A stretch of DNA of 39,528 nt, from positions 1-39,528 of the forward strand of contig JAAYLA010000210.1 in the NCBI GenBank assembly GCA_012522135.1. Reading direction: 5' to 3'. This document shows positions 24,237 to 32,822 of the stretch, one piece after another (the first letter of the stretch is position 1; the number at the start of each line of letters is the position of its first letter). Made by a program: the position numbers and the translations under genes. Source of the stretch: Bacillota bacterium. GTDB taxonomy: Bacteria > Bacillota > Limnochordia > DTU080 > JAAYLA01. Under the pieces are notes generated by a model, which ran no database searches, was not told the origin of the DNA, and saw only the letters and a list, made by a program, of their open reading frames with translations.

Positions 24237-25124
24237 GTGGCTGCGACGCAGGACGACATCCGAGGTGCCGATTTTCTGCACTGGTCGAAAAAACACTATG
24301 AGAACTTCACCGTCGTCTCGCTGCTGCTCCCGCGCCGCCTGCGCCGCCCGGTGCGCTTGCTGTACGCCTACTGCCGTTACGTGGACGATTTGGGCGACGA
24401 AGCGCCGGGCGACCGCCTCGCGCGGTTGGACGCGTTCGAGCAGGACTTGGAGCGGTGTTACGGGGGTACGCCCCGTCACCCCCTGCTGCAGACCTTCCAA
24501 CCGGTAATTGTCCAGTACGGCCTGCCCCGGGGGGAGCTCTGGGCGCTCATCGAGGCCAACCGGATGGATCAAGTAGTGCGCCGCTACGAGACCTTTTCCG
24601 ACCTCGTGCACTATTGCCGCCACTCCGCGATGCCGGTAGGGCGCCTATTTCTCAAGCTGCTCGGCTACGACGATGCCCGGCGCATACAGCTTTCGGACGC
24701 CACGCGCACGGGACTGCAGCTCGTCAACTTCTTGCAGGACGTCGGTGAAGACTACGAAAAAGGCCGCATCTACTTGCCCGGCGACGACATGGCCCGCTTC
24801 GGTGTGTCTGAGGAGCACATCGCACGGCGTGACGCTACGCCCGAGTTCCGCACCCTGATGCAATTCGAGGCGGATCGCGCTCGCGCCCTGCTCTATGCGG
24901 GCCTTCCGTTAGCGGAGACGGTGGAGGGCCTGGCCCGGGTCGACGTGCGCCTTTTTTCCTATGGGGGTTTAGCCGTTTTGGATGCCCTGGCTGACGCCCG
25001 GTACGACGTGTTTGGCCGGCGAGTCCGCGTTGGGAAGCTGCGGAAGGCCGGGCTTTTCTTGCGGGCAGCGCTGTGGCTTTTGCGCTCTCGCCGCCTCCCG
25101 CCGTGGAAGGGAGAATGCCGATGA
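24237..25124 (+). CDS. hpnC: Squalene synthase-like HpnC (hydroxysqualene synthase)
   Basis: A 295-residue member of the trans-isoprenyl diphosphate synthase fold. Both aspartate-rich motifs are present: YAYCRYVDDLGDE (first) and LQDVGEDYEKGRIYLP (second). The position before an HpnD-like gene and an HpnE-like oxidoreductase assigns it as HpnC, which in the HpnCDE pathway converts presqualene diphosphate to hydroxysqualene. The start at GTG 24237 is 11 bases after GAGGGAGG; a TTG at 24138 would add 33 unmatched residues. Its last bases overlap hpnD by ATGA. Sterol- or hopanoid-type lipids strengthen membranes; no squalene-hopene cyclase is in this window. Confidence 0.88.
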   Translation: MAATQDDIRGADFLHWSKKHYENFTVVSLLLPRRLRRPVRLLYAYCRYVDDLGDEAPGDRLARLDAFEQDLERCYGGTPRHPLLQTFQPVIVQYGLPRGELWALIEANRMDQVVRRYETFSDLVHYCRHSAMPVGRLFLKLLGYDDARRIQLSDATRTGLQLVNFLQDVGEDYEKGRIYLPGDDMARFGVSEEHIARRDATPEFRTLMQFEADRARALLYAGLPLAETVEGLARVDVRLFSYGGLAVLDALADARYDVFGRRVRVGKLRKAGLFLRAALWLLRSRRLPPWKGECR

Positions 25125-25990
25125 ATCCGACCCGAGCTCTGCTGCGAGCTTACGGAACCTGTACGCAAATTGTCAGGCGCAACGCGCGCAATTTCTACTA
25201 CGCCTTCCTCTCGCTGCCAAAAGCCGAGCGCGCTGCGATTCACGCCGTTTACGCTTTCTGCCGCCTCGCCGACGACGCGGCGGACGGCACCGGCAGCGTG
25301 CGGTCGAAGAAGGCCCGGCTCGACGAATACCGCCGCCTGCTGGACCGGGCCGTGGCGGGCCGCGCGGAGGATTCAGTCTTCATCGCCCTGTCCGATGCCA
25401 TTCGGCGTTTTCGTATATCGCCAACCTTGTTTCACGACCTGCTCGACGGGCTGACGCAAGATCTCACCGTCACGCGCTACGAGACGTACGACGACATGAA
25501 ACGCTATTGTTACCTCGTCGCATCGACGGTAGGGCTGATGTGCCTGCCCATCTTCGGCGCCCGAGACGAAAAAGCGAAGCAACACGGCGTCGACTTGGGC
25601 CTGGCCCTCCAGATTACGAATATCCTGCGCGACGTAGGCGAGGATGCGGCCCGCGGACGCATCTACCTGCCCCAGGAAGATCTGCGCGCCCACGGCTACA
25701 CGGAAGATGAGCTTCTTCGCGGCGTCGTCAACGATGCGTTCCGGGCCCTTATGAGTCAGCAGGCAGCGCGGGCCAGAAAGCTTTACGCCTCCGGCCGGCA
25801 AGTGCTCAGGTACATTCCGGAACGCACGCGTGCATGCCCTGAACTGATGTACCGCGTGTACGGCCGGATATTGGAGATGATCGTGGAGGCTGACTACAAC
25901 GTCTTTGACCGCCGCCTCGGCCCCGGCAAGTGGGAGAAGGTGCGCATGGTAGGCGAAGTCTGGCGCCGTACGGCGCTGAGCACATCGTGA
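25121..25990 (+). CDS. hpnD: Presqualene diphosphate synthase HpnD
   Basis: A 289-residue paralogue of hpnC, condensing two farnesyl diphosphates to presqualene diphosphate. Motifs are YAFCRLADDAADG and LRDVGEDAARGRIYLPQEDL, with the typical N-terminal RNFYYAFLSLPKAERAAI. The ATG at 25121 follows AAGGGAG by seven bases and overlaps the hpnC stop by four bases. Its stop overlaps the GTG of hpnE by four bases. The three-gene chain is therefore translationally linked throughout. The C-terminal EMIVEADYNVFDRRLG is a family signature. Confidence 0.9.
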   Translation: MNPTRALLRAYGTCTQIVRRNARNFYYAFLSLPKAERAAIHAVYAFCRLADDAADGTGSVRSKKARLDEYRRLLDRAVAGRAEDSVFIALSDAIRRFRISPTLFHDLLDGLTQDLTVTRYETYDDMKRYCYLVASTVGLMCLPIFGARDEKAKQHGVDLGLALQITNILRDVGEDAARGRIYLPQEDLRAHGYTEDELLRGVVNDAFRALMSQQAARARKLYASGRQVLRYIPERTRACPELMYRVYGRILEMIVEADYNVFDRRLGPGKWEKVRMVGEVWRRTALSTS

Positions 25991-27309
25991 CCGTAGTGAT
26001 CGTAGGTGCCGGCCTTGCGGGCATTACAGCCGCGGTTCGGTTGACCGATGCCGGCCTGAAGGTGCTGCTTTTCGAACGCAGCCGGCATCTGGGCGGACGG
26101 GCGGGCTCGGCCCCAGACCCCACTTCCGGCCGGGAACTCGATTTCGGCCAACACGTCTACCTTTACTGCTGCGAACGGTACCGTCTGCTCCTGCGCAGGC
26201 TGGGCACTGAAAGCCTGGCGCCGCTGCATCGCCCCATGCGCATCCGGGTGATCGACGCGCACCGGGACGCGCTGCCGGGAAAGGGGGCCACCCTGTACTC
26301 GACCTCGCTACCCACGGGCTTGCACCTGGTGCCTGCCTTCTTGCGGTACAGCCACCTGAGCGTCCGTGAACGCATGGAGACGGCCCGCATCCTGCTGCGG
26401 CTGCTGCATCGTGACCGCACGGCAGGCGAGTTGGAGACGTTGACATTCGGCGATTGGTTGCGCGGCCAGGGAGCGAGCGAGACTTCACTGCGGTCGTTCT
26501 GGAACGTCGTCACGGTGGCGGCTTTAAATGCTGCTGTAGACGATGTCAGCGCAGCCTGGGGCTTCATGCTTTTTCAGACCGGGTTGCTGGCGAACAGGCG
26601 GGCGGCGGAGGTGGGTGTACCCCAAGTGCCCCTTTCCCGGCTTGTAGCGCCGGCGGAGAAGATTATAGCGGACGGCGGCGGAAAGCTGCTCCTGCAATCG
26701 CCCGTGGCGCAGGTTGAAGTCGAAAGGGGGCGCGCCAAGGGAGTCCGGCTGGCCGACGGCACAAGGGTGCCCGCCGACGCCGTGGTCGTTGCCACGGCAC
26801 ACCGCCAGCTTCCAGGCCTTTTGCCGCACGAACACGCGGGCCACCCCTTCTTTTCCGAGGTCCTGCAGCTGCCGGTGCGGCCCATAATCGACGTCCACAT
26901 GGGCTTCGCCGCTCCCGTGACGTCCCCCGAATTCTCGTTTGCCGTATTCTTGAACTCCCCCGTGCAGTGGGTATTTGCCCACGAAGGGGGCAGACGGCTA
27001 GCGGTCTCCATCAGCAACCCGGTCGATTTCCGGCGCGCAAAGCGCGACGAAATCGCCGGAGCCGTCACGGCCGAAGTGCAGCGCCTTTTCCGCTGCGGGC
27101 GGCCGGAGTGGATCGCGGTGCGGCGCCATGCGAGCGCGACCTTCGACGTCGGACCCGGCAAGGCGCGGTTTCGGCGACCCCAGAAGACACCGATCGCCCG
27201 CCTTTACGTTGCGGGCGACTGGACGGACACTGGCTGGCCTGCGACCATGGAAGGCGCCGTGCGCAGCGGTGAGCTGGCCGCAGACGCCGTCTTACAAGAC
27301 TTGCGCTAG
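25987..27309 (+). CDS. hpnE: Hydroxysqualene dehydroxylase HpnE (FAD oxidoreductase)
   Basis: A 440-residue flavoprotein of the phytoene desaturase/amine oxidase fold. The N-terminal dinucleotide motif is VVIVGAGLAGITAAVRL with FERSRHLGGRAGS, and the C-terminal FAD motif is LYVAGDWTDTGWPATMEGAV. In the HpnCDE pathway it reduces hydroxysqualene to squalene. GTG 25987 overlaps the hpnD stop in GTGA; no strong ribosome site is seen, which fits coupling. The gene ends 25 bases from the convergent anti-sigma gene; a small GGCCG/CGGCC hairpin at 27310-27323 lies in the gap. Confidence 0.9.
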   Translation: MTVVIVGAGLAGITAAVRLTDAGLKVLLFERSRHLGGRAGSAPDPTSGRELDFGQHVYLYCCERYRLLLRRLGTESLAPLHRPMRIRVIDAHRDALPGKGATLYSTSLPTGLHLVPAFLRYSHLSVRERMETARILLRLLHRDRTAGELETLTFGDWLRGQGASETSLRSFWNVVTVAALNAAVDDVSAAWGFMLFQTGLLANRRAAEVGVPQVPLSRLVAPAEKIIADGGGKLLLQSPVAQVEVERGRAKGVRLADGTRVPADAVVVATAHRQLPGLLPHEHAGHPFFSEVLQLPVRPIIDVHMGFAAPVTSPEFSFAVFLNSPVQWVFAHEGGRRLAVSISNPVDFRRAKRDEIAGAVTAEVQRLFRCGRPEWIAVRRHASATFDVGPGKARFRRPQKTPIARLYVAGDWTDTGWPATMEGAVRSGELAADAVLQDLR

Positions 27310-27334
27310 GCCGCAGACGGCCGCCTGCCGGCGC

Positions 27335-28462
27335 CTAACCGGCGACCAATGCCGCTCCGGCCGTGCGGCTGCGAGAGCGGGCATCGCGAAGATGTTGCTG
27401 TAGAAGCTCGGCTACGCTGCCCGTCCCAGCATCCTCTACCAAGGCGTGATAGCGGACGGTCGGGTGGACCTTCGGGGCGTGCGCAGCGTCGCCTTCCAAG
27501 AGGAACTCCACGTAAACCCTCTGCGCGGGCACCATCAAACCGCTCGGATCCACGTGAATGCTGGCATATTCGCCGCCTTCCACCACCTCGGCCAAAAAGC
27601 CGAACTGGTCGCCCGTCACCCCGAACATCACCTGAGACTTAAGGCGCTCGTGCAAGGCGGCGTCAACGGCCTCTTCACCCGAACCGGCCAAAATCAGCCG
27701 ATTGCCTGCGGCGCCGTCACGCACCTGGAAGAAAGGAAACAGCTCGATGGCCTTGACTTCATAGCTGCCGTACGTCTCGATGCCGTTTTCAGGAATGCGC
27801 ACTTCCAAGAAGCCATCGCCGAGCCGGTAGTCGATGCGCACCGCAATTCGCAGGTCTTCGAAGAGGTAGCGAATGCCGATCCCTGAGGAGATATGGTAGT
27901 ACTCGATCAAGGTTGCGTCGTCGTACGGATTTGCCCACCCCTCGACGCGCCCCATGGCGTCGCCGTAACGGATGGAGAAGGGGCTGCTCAGGCGGCCGAG
28001 CTGGCTCGCCGGCACCCTCGCGTCCCGCACGTCAGGGCTTGTACTCCATGTTTGCCCGGAAGCTTTATGCCGGATGAGAAACCGCATGCCGTCCACGTGC
28101 AGCCACAGGTCGTATTCCGCGTTACCGGCAACCCAAGAGTAATCGGATCCCGTGTGGTTCGCTCCGGCTGCCGAACTGAACACGATCCCGCGGTCGGACC
28201 GGGCCGCGGCCTCGAGCATCTGCGTCCGGAGCAGGTAGCCGTGATTGAAAAGGGGCAAGCCGATGACGAACAGTACGGCACACGCCACCACGCTCAGCAG
28301 CCACATGGCGCGGCGACGGGTACCGCGCTGCCTGAGGCCGGCACTCTGCCTGTGGCTGAGCTCGGTTGCGACGTTGCGCCAAAGTTGGTCGCGCCCCTCT
28401 TGCGAGTAGATCGGAACGGACTCACCGAGCTCCTGAATTTGTCGCCTCAAGGCACAGGTCAT
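27335..28462 (-). CDS. Probable membrane anti-sigma factor with DUF5696-like exodomain
   Basis: A 375-residue single-pass membrane protein. About 50 N-terminal residues are cytosolic and polar. One transmembrane helix follows (about 53-73, MWLLSVVACAVLFVIGLPLF), and the remaining 300 residues are outside. The outer part has a beta-rich segment (LEVRIPENGIETYGSYEVKAIELFPFF) that resembles the DUF5696 family of Paenibacillus-like bacteria, probably a sugar-binding or wall-sensing fold. Its ATG overlaps the stop of the ECF sigma gene by four bases, and this arrangement is standard for sigma/anti-sigma pairs. The anti-sigma role is inferred from context; the N-terminal segment shows no classic zinc-binding HxxxCxxC motif. 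Confidence 0.62.
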   Translation of the reverse strand: MTCALRRQIQELGESVPIYSQEGRDQLWRNVATELSHRQSAGLRQRGTRRRAMWLLSVVACAVLFVIGLPLFNHGYLLRTQMLEAAARSDRGIVFSSAAGANHTGSDYSWVAGNAEYDLWLHVDGMRFLIRHKASGQTWSTSPDVRDARVPASQLGRLSSPFSIRYGDAMGRVEGWANPYDDATLIEYYHISSGIGIRYLFEDLRIAVRIDYRLGDGFLEVRIPENGIETYGSYEVKAIELFPFFQVRDGAAGNRLILAGSGEEAVDAALHERLKSQVMFGVTGDQFGFLAEVVEGGEYASIHVDPSGLMVPAQRVYVEFLLEGDAAHAPKVHPTVRYHALVEDAGTGSVAELLQQHLRDARSRSRTAGAALVAG

Positions 28463-29058
28463 GCCTGAATCCCCTCTCCTCGTTTAGACAGCAAGTGATA
28501 GACGGCCGTGTCGCTCCGTTCGAGCCTCTTGCGTAAGGCACGAACGGCATGGTGAATCCGCGACTTCACCGTCCCTTCGGGTGCTCCTACTACCTCTGCT
28601 ACCTCCGAGATGCGCATATCGTTCAAAAAATAGAGCACCACGACTGCCCGATGCTTTGGAGAGAGCTCGCGAATGGCTTGGGCCAAGCGGGCGAGTTCTT
28701 CGTCCTGCAACATGGAGTCTTCCGGCAACGGGGTCTTCTGATCGCGCACGTTGTACGCCTGCTCCAAGGGGATGAAGAACCACTTCCGCCGTTTCCAGTA
28801 GTCCTTGCAGACGTTGAGCAAGATCCTGTGCAGCCACGGGCGGAAGGGGCGGTCCAAGTCGTACGTGTGCAGGGACTGAAAGACGCGGATGAAAGTTTCT
28901 TGCACGGCGTCGTCCGCATCGGCCGGCGACTTCATGAGCATGTAGGCCGTCCGGTACAGCTCGTCGAAGAAATGATCAAAGAGAGCCCGGTAAGCGTCTT
29001 GATCCCCTCTGAGACACCGTACGACGATCTCTTTTTCCTTCAATTCATCCGATTTCAC
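28459..29058 (-). CDS. ECF-type RNA polymerase sigma factor
   Basis: A 199-residue sigma-70 family protein with only regions 2 and 4. Region 2 spans about residues 15-85 (AYRALFDHFFDELYRTAYML ... DADDAVQETFIRVFQSL). Region 4 spans about 130-185 (LSPKHRAVVVLYFLNDM, ISEVAEVVGAPEGTVKSRIH). I chose GTG 29058, five bases after GGGAGGGG; another GTG at 29085 with AGGGAGG is also possible and would add nine residues. It is coupled to the membrane protein after it, so it is probably released by an envelope signal. I could not identify its target promoter. Confidence 0.9.
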   Translation of the reverse strand: MKSDELKEKEIVVRCLRGDQDAYRALFDHFFDELYRTAYMLMKSPADADDAVQETFIRVFQSLHTYDLDRPFRPWLHRILLNVCKDYWKRRKWFFIPLEQAYNVRDQKTPLPEDSMLQDEELARLAQAIRELSPKHRAVVVLYFLNDMRISEVAEVVGAPEGTVKSRIHHAVRALRKRLERSDTAVYHLLSKRGEGIQA

Positions 29059-29260
29059 CTTCGCCCCTCCCCCGGAACCGTTCACTCCGCCTCCCTTGGC
29101 GTGTTTTATGTCTACTCCAAGGTGGACGCGGACGTTCCCGCCTCCGACTGTCGCCCGGCACACGGACATACTCGTCGTACTGCTTCGGTATTGCAGCCGT
29201 GAACTCCTGCCGCGGACAGGGGCCAGGGCCGCTCCCGTCCCCCGTCCGCACCCTGGACGT

Positions 29261-30154
29261 CTAAATCAACCCTGCTTCCCGCAAGAACTCCTGCGCCACG
29301 TCGCGGGGATTTCTGCGATGGCCGTCGACCTCGTAATTGAGCCGTGCCATCGTGACATCGTCTATGGCACCTTCCAACTTCCCGAGTATCTCGCGGAGCT
29401 CGGGATACTGTTCAAGCACCTGGGCACGCACAATCAGCCCCGCGTGGTACGGCGGGAACAGCTGCCGGTCGTCCTCCAGCATGACGAGGTCCAAGGCAGC
29501 GATCTGGCCATGGGTCGAGAAGGCGACGATCAGGTCGACCTGCCCTAGCTGCATCGCTTGGAAGAGCAAGCCCGACTCGATCGCCCGGGTGCGGCGGAAT
29601 TTCATGCCGTAAACCGCCTCGACCCCGCGGATACCATCCTGGCGATCCCCCATGAAAAGTATCGAGCCGCCGAGGGTCAACGTGTCGGCAATCGGAATCA
29701 GGTCGGAGACTTTCGTCAGTCCATGCTTTTCCACCAGACTGCGATCTGCGACGAAAACGTACGTGTTGTTGAACCCGATCGGCTCGAGGAGTACCAGGTT
29801 GTGCCGCTCGAGGAGCTGCCGTTGCGACTCCCGGTACAGCTCGTCGGGATCCGCTCCCAGCACGAGCTCGTTGCCGAGAAGGACGCTGTAGATGGTACCT
29901 GAATAACTCATCCAGATGTCGATCTCGCCACGGTGCATGCCCGTAAAGACCAGATCGTCACCGCCCAGGCCCAGGATCCGGTTGGTCGCAAAGCCGTGAG
30001 CCTCCAGAAGATCCGCCACCATGTGCCCCATGATGACCTGTTCCGTGAAGTCCTTTGAGCCGACCGTAATCGTCTGGGCCCCTGCGCCCGAGAAAACGAG
30101 ACACCAGGCCGCCAGCGCGGTGAGCAGAACCATCGTGACAACGTCTTTGCGCAT
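29261..30154 (-). CDS. opuCC: Osmoprotectant ABC transporter substrate-binding protein
   Basis: A 297-residue type II binding protein of the OpuAC/ProX/OsmF group that binds glycine betaine, choline or related solutes. It opens with a signal sequence (VVTMVLLTALAAWCLVFSGAGA) and the conserved TITVGSKDFTEQVIMGHM. Family members in Gram-positive cells are lipoproteins, but here the cysteine is preceded by tryptophan and does not form a lipobox, so cleavage after AGA and release, or an uncleaved anchor, is likelier. The ATG at 30154 follows AAGGAGT. It is the last gene of a four-gene operon (ATPase, permease, permease, binding protein). Some family members are fused or tethered to permeases; this one is separate. 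Confidence 0.88.
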   Translation of the reverse strand: MRKDVVTMVLLTALAAWCLVFSGAGAQTITVGSKDFTEQVIMGHMVADLLEAHGFATNRILGLGGDDLVFTGMHRGEIDIWMSYSGTIYSVLLGNELVLGADPDELYRESQRQLLERHNLVLLEPIGFNNTYVFVADRSLVEKHGLTKVSDLIPIADTLTLGGSILFMGDRQDGIRGVEAVYGMKFRRTRAIESGLLFQAMQLGQVDLIVAFSTHGQIAALDLVMLEDDRQLFPPYHAGLIVRAQVLEQYPELREILGKLEGAIDDVTMARLNYEVDGHRRNPRDVAQEFLREAGLI

Positions 30155-30211
30155 CGTCCATCGACTCCTTTCGTGTAGGTGAAAAAGACTCAAGTACAGC
30201 TATCGACCGGT

Positions 30212-30850
30212 CTAGGCGCGCACTCCCCTGGGCGTGACGAAGCGTTCCACTCCGCCGAGCAGCAGATCGGACAAGATGGCCAGAGCCGCCGCCGGCACGA
30301 TCCCCGCCAGAATCTGCTCGGTACGGCCTTGGTTGATCCCTAGAAAGATCATGTCGCCCAAACCGCCTGCGCCGATAAAAGCCGCGAGCGTGGCAATGCT
30401 GATGCAGTGCACGGTAGCGGTGCGCACACCCGCAGCGATGGCCGGCGCCGCCAAGGGAAGTTCGACCATAAACAGCCGCTGCCCCGAGGTCATCCCCATT
30501 CCCTTGCCCGCTTCCGTGACCGCCGCATCGACGCCCGCAATCCCGACGTAGGTGTTGATCAAAACCGGCAGCACGCCTCGGACGGTGAGGGCGGCCACGG
30601 CGAGGGGTGTGCCGATGCCGAAGACGGGCATCAACAGTCCTAAGAGGGCCAGGCTCGGGACGGTTTGGCCGATGCTGCCTACCCACGTAACGAGGAAGCT
30701 CAGACGGCGCACCCTTGCCGCGAGCACGCCGAGCGGGATCGCAATGAGTACGGCGAGGCCAACGGCGGTGCCGGTCATGGCCAAGTGCTCCTGGGTCAAC
30801 CACCAGATCTCCATGCGCTGGTCCCACATGTACTGCAATATCGCGGTCAT
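30212..30850 (-). CDS. opuCD: Osmoprotectant ABC transporter permease (second)
   Basis: A 212-residue integral membrane protein with about five to six hydrophobic helices. The EAA loop is near VTEAGKGMGMTSGQRLFMVELP, the contact point with the ATPase, followed by the conserved AAFIGAGGLGDMIF. It forms the translocation channel together with the other permease. The ATG follows AGGAGGGG by a few bases, 11 bases after the other permease gene. The pair of permeases is about as long as OpuCB and OpuCD of Bacillus; which is which cannot be decided from sequence alone. Confidence 0.88.
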   Translation of the reverse strand: MTAILQYMWDQRMEIWWLTQEHLAMTGTAVGLAVLIAIPLGVLAARVRRLSFLVTWVGSIGQTVPSLALLGLLMPVFGIGTPLAVAALTVRGVLPVLINTYVGIAGVDAAVTEAGKGMGMTSGQRLFMVELPLAAPAIAAGVRTATVHCISIATLAAFIGAGGLGDMIFLGINQGRTEQILAGIVPAAALAILSDLLLGGVERFVTPRGVRA

Positions 30851-30861
30851 CGGATCCCCTC

Positions 30862-31518
30862 CTAGGCAGCGGCGGCACGACGGCGCAGCGGCAGAGTCGC
30901 CCGTTGGTGCCGCGCGGCCAGGCGTTCAAGCAGGACAAAGGCGAAGTCGACGGCTACCGCCATCACCGATGCGGGAATCGCGCCGGCCAAGACCATCTCG
31001 GGCCAGAGCAGGCGCATGCCCTGGAAAATGAGGGTGCCCAGGCCCCCTGCCCCCACGTACGCCGCGATCGTAGCCGCCCCGATGGACATCACGGCCGCGA
31101 CGCGAATGCCTGCGATGATCATGGGCAAGGCCAAGGGCAGCTCAACGAGGAAAAGCCGCTGGAGCCCGGTCATTCCCATCCCCTCCGCCGTTTCTCGTAA
31201 CGAAGGCGGAACCGTGAGCAGTCCCGTCGCCGTATTCCGCACGATCGCCAGTTGGGAGTATAGCACCAGGCCGATGACGGCCGGTTGGGGTCCAAGTCCG
31301 GTGACGGGCACGAGCACGGCAAACAAGGCCAAACTCGGGATCAGGTAGAAGATGCTCGCCACCGCCAAGACGACGGGGCCAAGGGGGCGAATGCGAGCGA
31401 TCAATATGCCCAGCGGCACGCCTATCGCGACGGCGATAGCCATGGCGAAGGCAGTGATCCGCAGATGCTCTGCTGCTAAGTTGATCACTTCCGGCCAGTT
31501 CTCTACCAAGTACGTCAT
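30862..31518 (-). CDS. opuCB: Osmoprotectant ABC transporter permease (first)
   Basis: A 218-residue membrane permease of the same family, with EAA-loop sequence LRETAEGMGMTGLQRLFLVELP and the matching AAYVGAGGLGTLIFQGM. The shared wording with the second permease shows that the two come from a gene duplication. Its ATG overlaps the stop of the ATPase gene by four bases, giving tight coupling. The C-terminus is basic (ARHQRATLPLRRRAAAA). It pairs with the second permease and the ATPase in the inner membrane. Confidence 0.88.
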   Translation of the reverse strand: MTYLVENWPEVINLAAEHLRITAFAMAIAVAIGVPLGILIARIRPLGPVVLAVASIFYLIPSLALFAVLVPVTGLGPQPAVIGLVLYSQLAIVRNTATGLLTVPPSLRETAEGMGMTGLQRLFLVELPLALPMIIAGIRVAAVMSIGAATIAAYVGAGGLGTLIFQGMRLLWPEMVLAGAIPASVMAVAVDFAFVLLERLAARHQRATLPLRRRAAAA

Positions 31519-32747
31519 CGGGCAACGGCCCCTTTCACCCGCTGGCGCGTGAAGAAAGCTGCCGTGGATTCATCCTCGGGGTCTGCGCCGCTCGTTTCTT
31601 CGATAGCCGTGCCGGTGACCAGGCCCGCGATGAGGCGCACGATGTCGTCGTAGCTCACGAGGCCGCACGGACGACTCTGTTCATCGACCACGACGAGGCC
31701 GGGATCAACCGCACCTCCGGTCGGGCCGCCGGCTCGGTTGGTTCGGCAAAGCCCCGGGAAAAATTCCCGGACGAGCTCGTCGCGGCGTGCCACGCGCACG
31801 TGCTCCCGGGGCCTGCGCTGCACCGCCGTTCGGTTGCCCCCCTCTGCGTGCGGAATCACTTGCACTATGCCGGTGAGCCTGCCACCCGGATCGATGGTCG
31901 CCCCGACCGCAGTGCCAGCTTTTCTCAGGGCCGTGGCGATCTGCCAGTCGGGCGCATCCGCCGGGAACGTGGGCAGCGGCGTGCGGCAAATTTCACCCAT
32001 CTGCAAGTAGTCAAACTGGCGGCTTACCGCCTCGTCGCCGATGAACTCGTGTACGAAGTCATTTGCAGGGCTCCGCAGGAGCTCCTCGGGCGTCGCGTGC
32101 TGCACGACCTCGCCGTCTTTCAGAAGGCAGATCGAGTCGCCCAGAAGGAACGCTTCGGAGATGTCATGGGTGACGAACACGATCGTCTTTTGCACCTGCT
32201 CTTTGATACGAGCGAGCTCCCGTTGCAGCTGTTTGCGCGTAATGGGATCCGTCGCTCCGAAAGGTTCGTCCATGAGAATGATGGGCGGGTCGGCGGCCAA
32301 CGCCCGGGCCACCCCGACGCGCTGGCGCTGGCCGCCCGACAAGTGGCGCGGATAGCGGTCCCGGTAGACGGCCGGGTCCAGACCCACCAAGTGCAACAGC
32401 TCGTCGACCCGTTCGTTTCGCTTGGCCCTAGGCCACTTCTTGAGCCGGGGCACCAACGCGACGTTCTGGGCGATGGTCATGTGCGGAAACAGCCCCGTCT
32501 CCTGAATGACGTAGCCGATATTGCGTCGCAACGTGACAAGGGGCATTTCGGACACGTCGGTGCCGTCGATGAGCACCCTGCCGCTCGTCGGTGCGATCAG
32601 CCGGTTGACCATCTTCAACGCCGTCGTCTTGCCGCAACCGCTCGGTCCGATCAAGACGAGAAACTCGCCGGGGCGAACGGTGATGTCGAGCCCCCGTACG
32701 GCGTGGACGGCGCCGTAATACTTGTGGACGTTTTCAAACCGGATCAA
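31515..32747 (-). CDS. opuCA: Osmoprotectant ABC transporter ATPase with CBS-like domains
   Basis: A 410-residue ABC ATPase. Walker A is GPSGCGKTTAL (about residues 35-45), the signature is HLSGGQRQRVGVARAL, and Walker B is IILMDEPFGATD followed by the switch histidine in VTHD. After about residue 235 comes a C-terminal regulatory half with a degenerate CBS pair; the second is clear (LVVVDEQSRPCGLVSYDDIVRLI). In OpuCA proteins of Listeria and Staphylococcus this module binds c-di-AMP and inhibits uptake. The start is TTG 32747 after GGGGGAAG. Expression is preceded by a c-di-AMP riboswitch and a hairpin terminator, so both levels of control may act. Confidence 0.92.
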   Translation of the reverse strand: MIRFENVHKYYGAVHAVRGLDITVRPGEFLVLIGPSGCGKTTALKMVNRLIAPTSGRVLIDGTDVSEMPLVTLRRNIGYVIQETGLFPHMTIAQNVALVPRLKKWPRAKRNERVDELLHLVGLDPAVYRDRYPRHLSGGQRQRVGVARALAADPPIILMDEPFGATDPITRKQLQRELARIKEQVQKTIVFVTHDISEAFLLGDSICLLKDGEVVQHATPEELLRSPANDFVHEFIGDEAVSRQFDYLQMGEICRTPLPTFPADAPDWQIATALRKAGTAVGATIDPGGRLTGIVQVIPHAEGGNRTAVQRRPREHVRVARRDELVREFFPGLCRTNRAGGPTGGAVDPGLVVVDEQSRPCGLVSYDDIVRLIAGLVTGTAIEETSGADPEDESTAAFFTRQRVKGAVAR

Positions 32748-32790
32748 GTCGCTTCCCCCTTAAGCAGACTGCGTGAAGGGCCGAGCACGG

Positions 32791-32822
32791 GGGAAAACGC
32801 CCGACGAGGACAACTTTCGGGC
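32791..32822 (-). terminator. Intrinsic terminator of the opuC riboswitch leader
   Basis: The minus strand reads GCCCGA, a 12-base loop, TCGGGC and then GTTTTCCCC: a stem-loop followed by a T run, about 45 bases before opuCA. Upstream of it TGAGAGAG (32972-32979) beside the aptamer P1 helix can pair with CTCTCTCA (32873-32880), offering a second structure. Ligand binding in this riboswitch class usually promotes termination. Confidence 0.6.

Noticed and set aside
29958-30938. Minus-strand frame of 326 codons over the second permease and the binding protein
   Set aside because: It is out of frame with both genes, which have clear membrane helices and binding-protein motifs, and it is made of Arg/Gly/His-rich shadow sequence.
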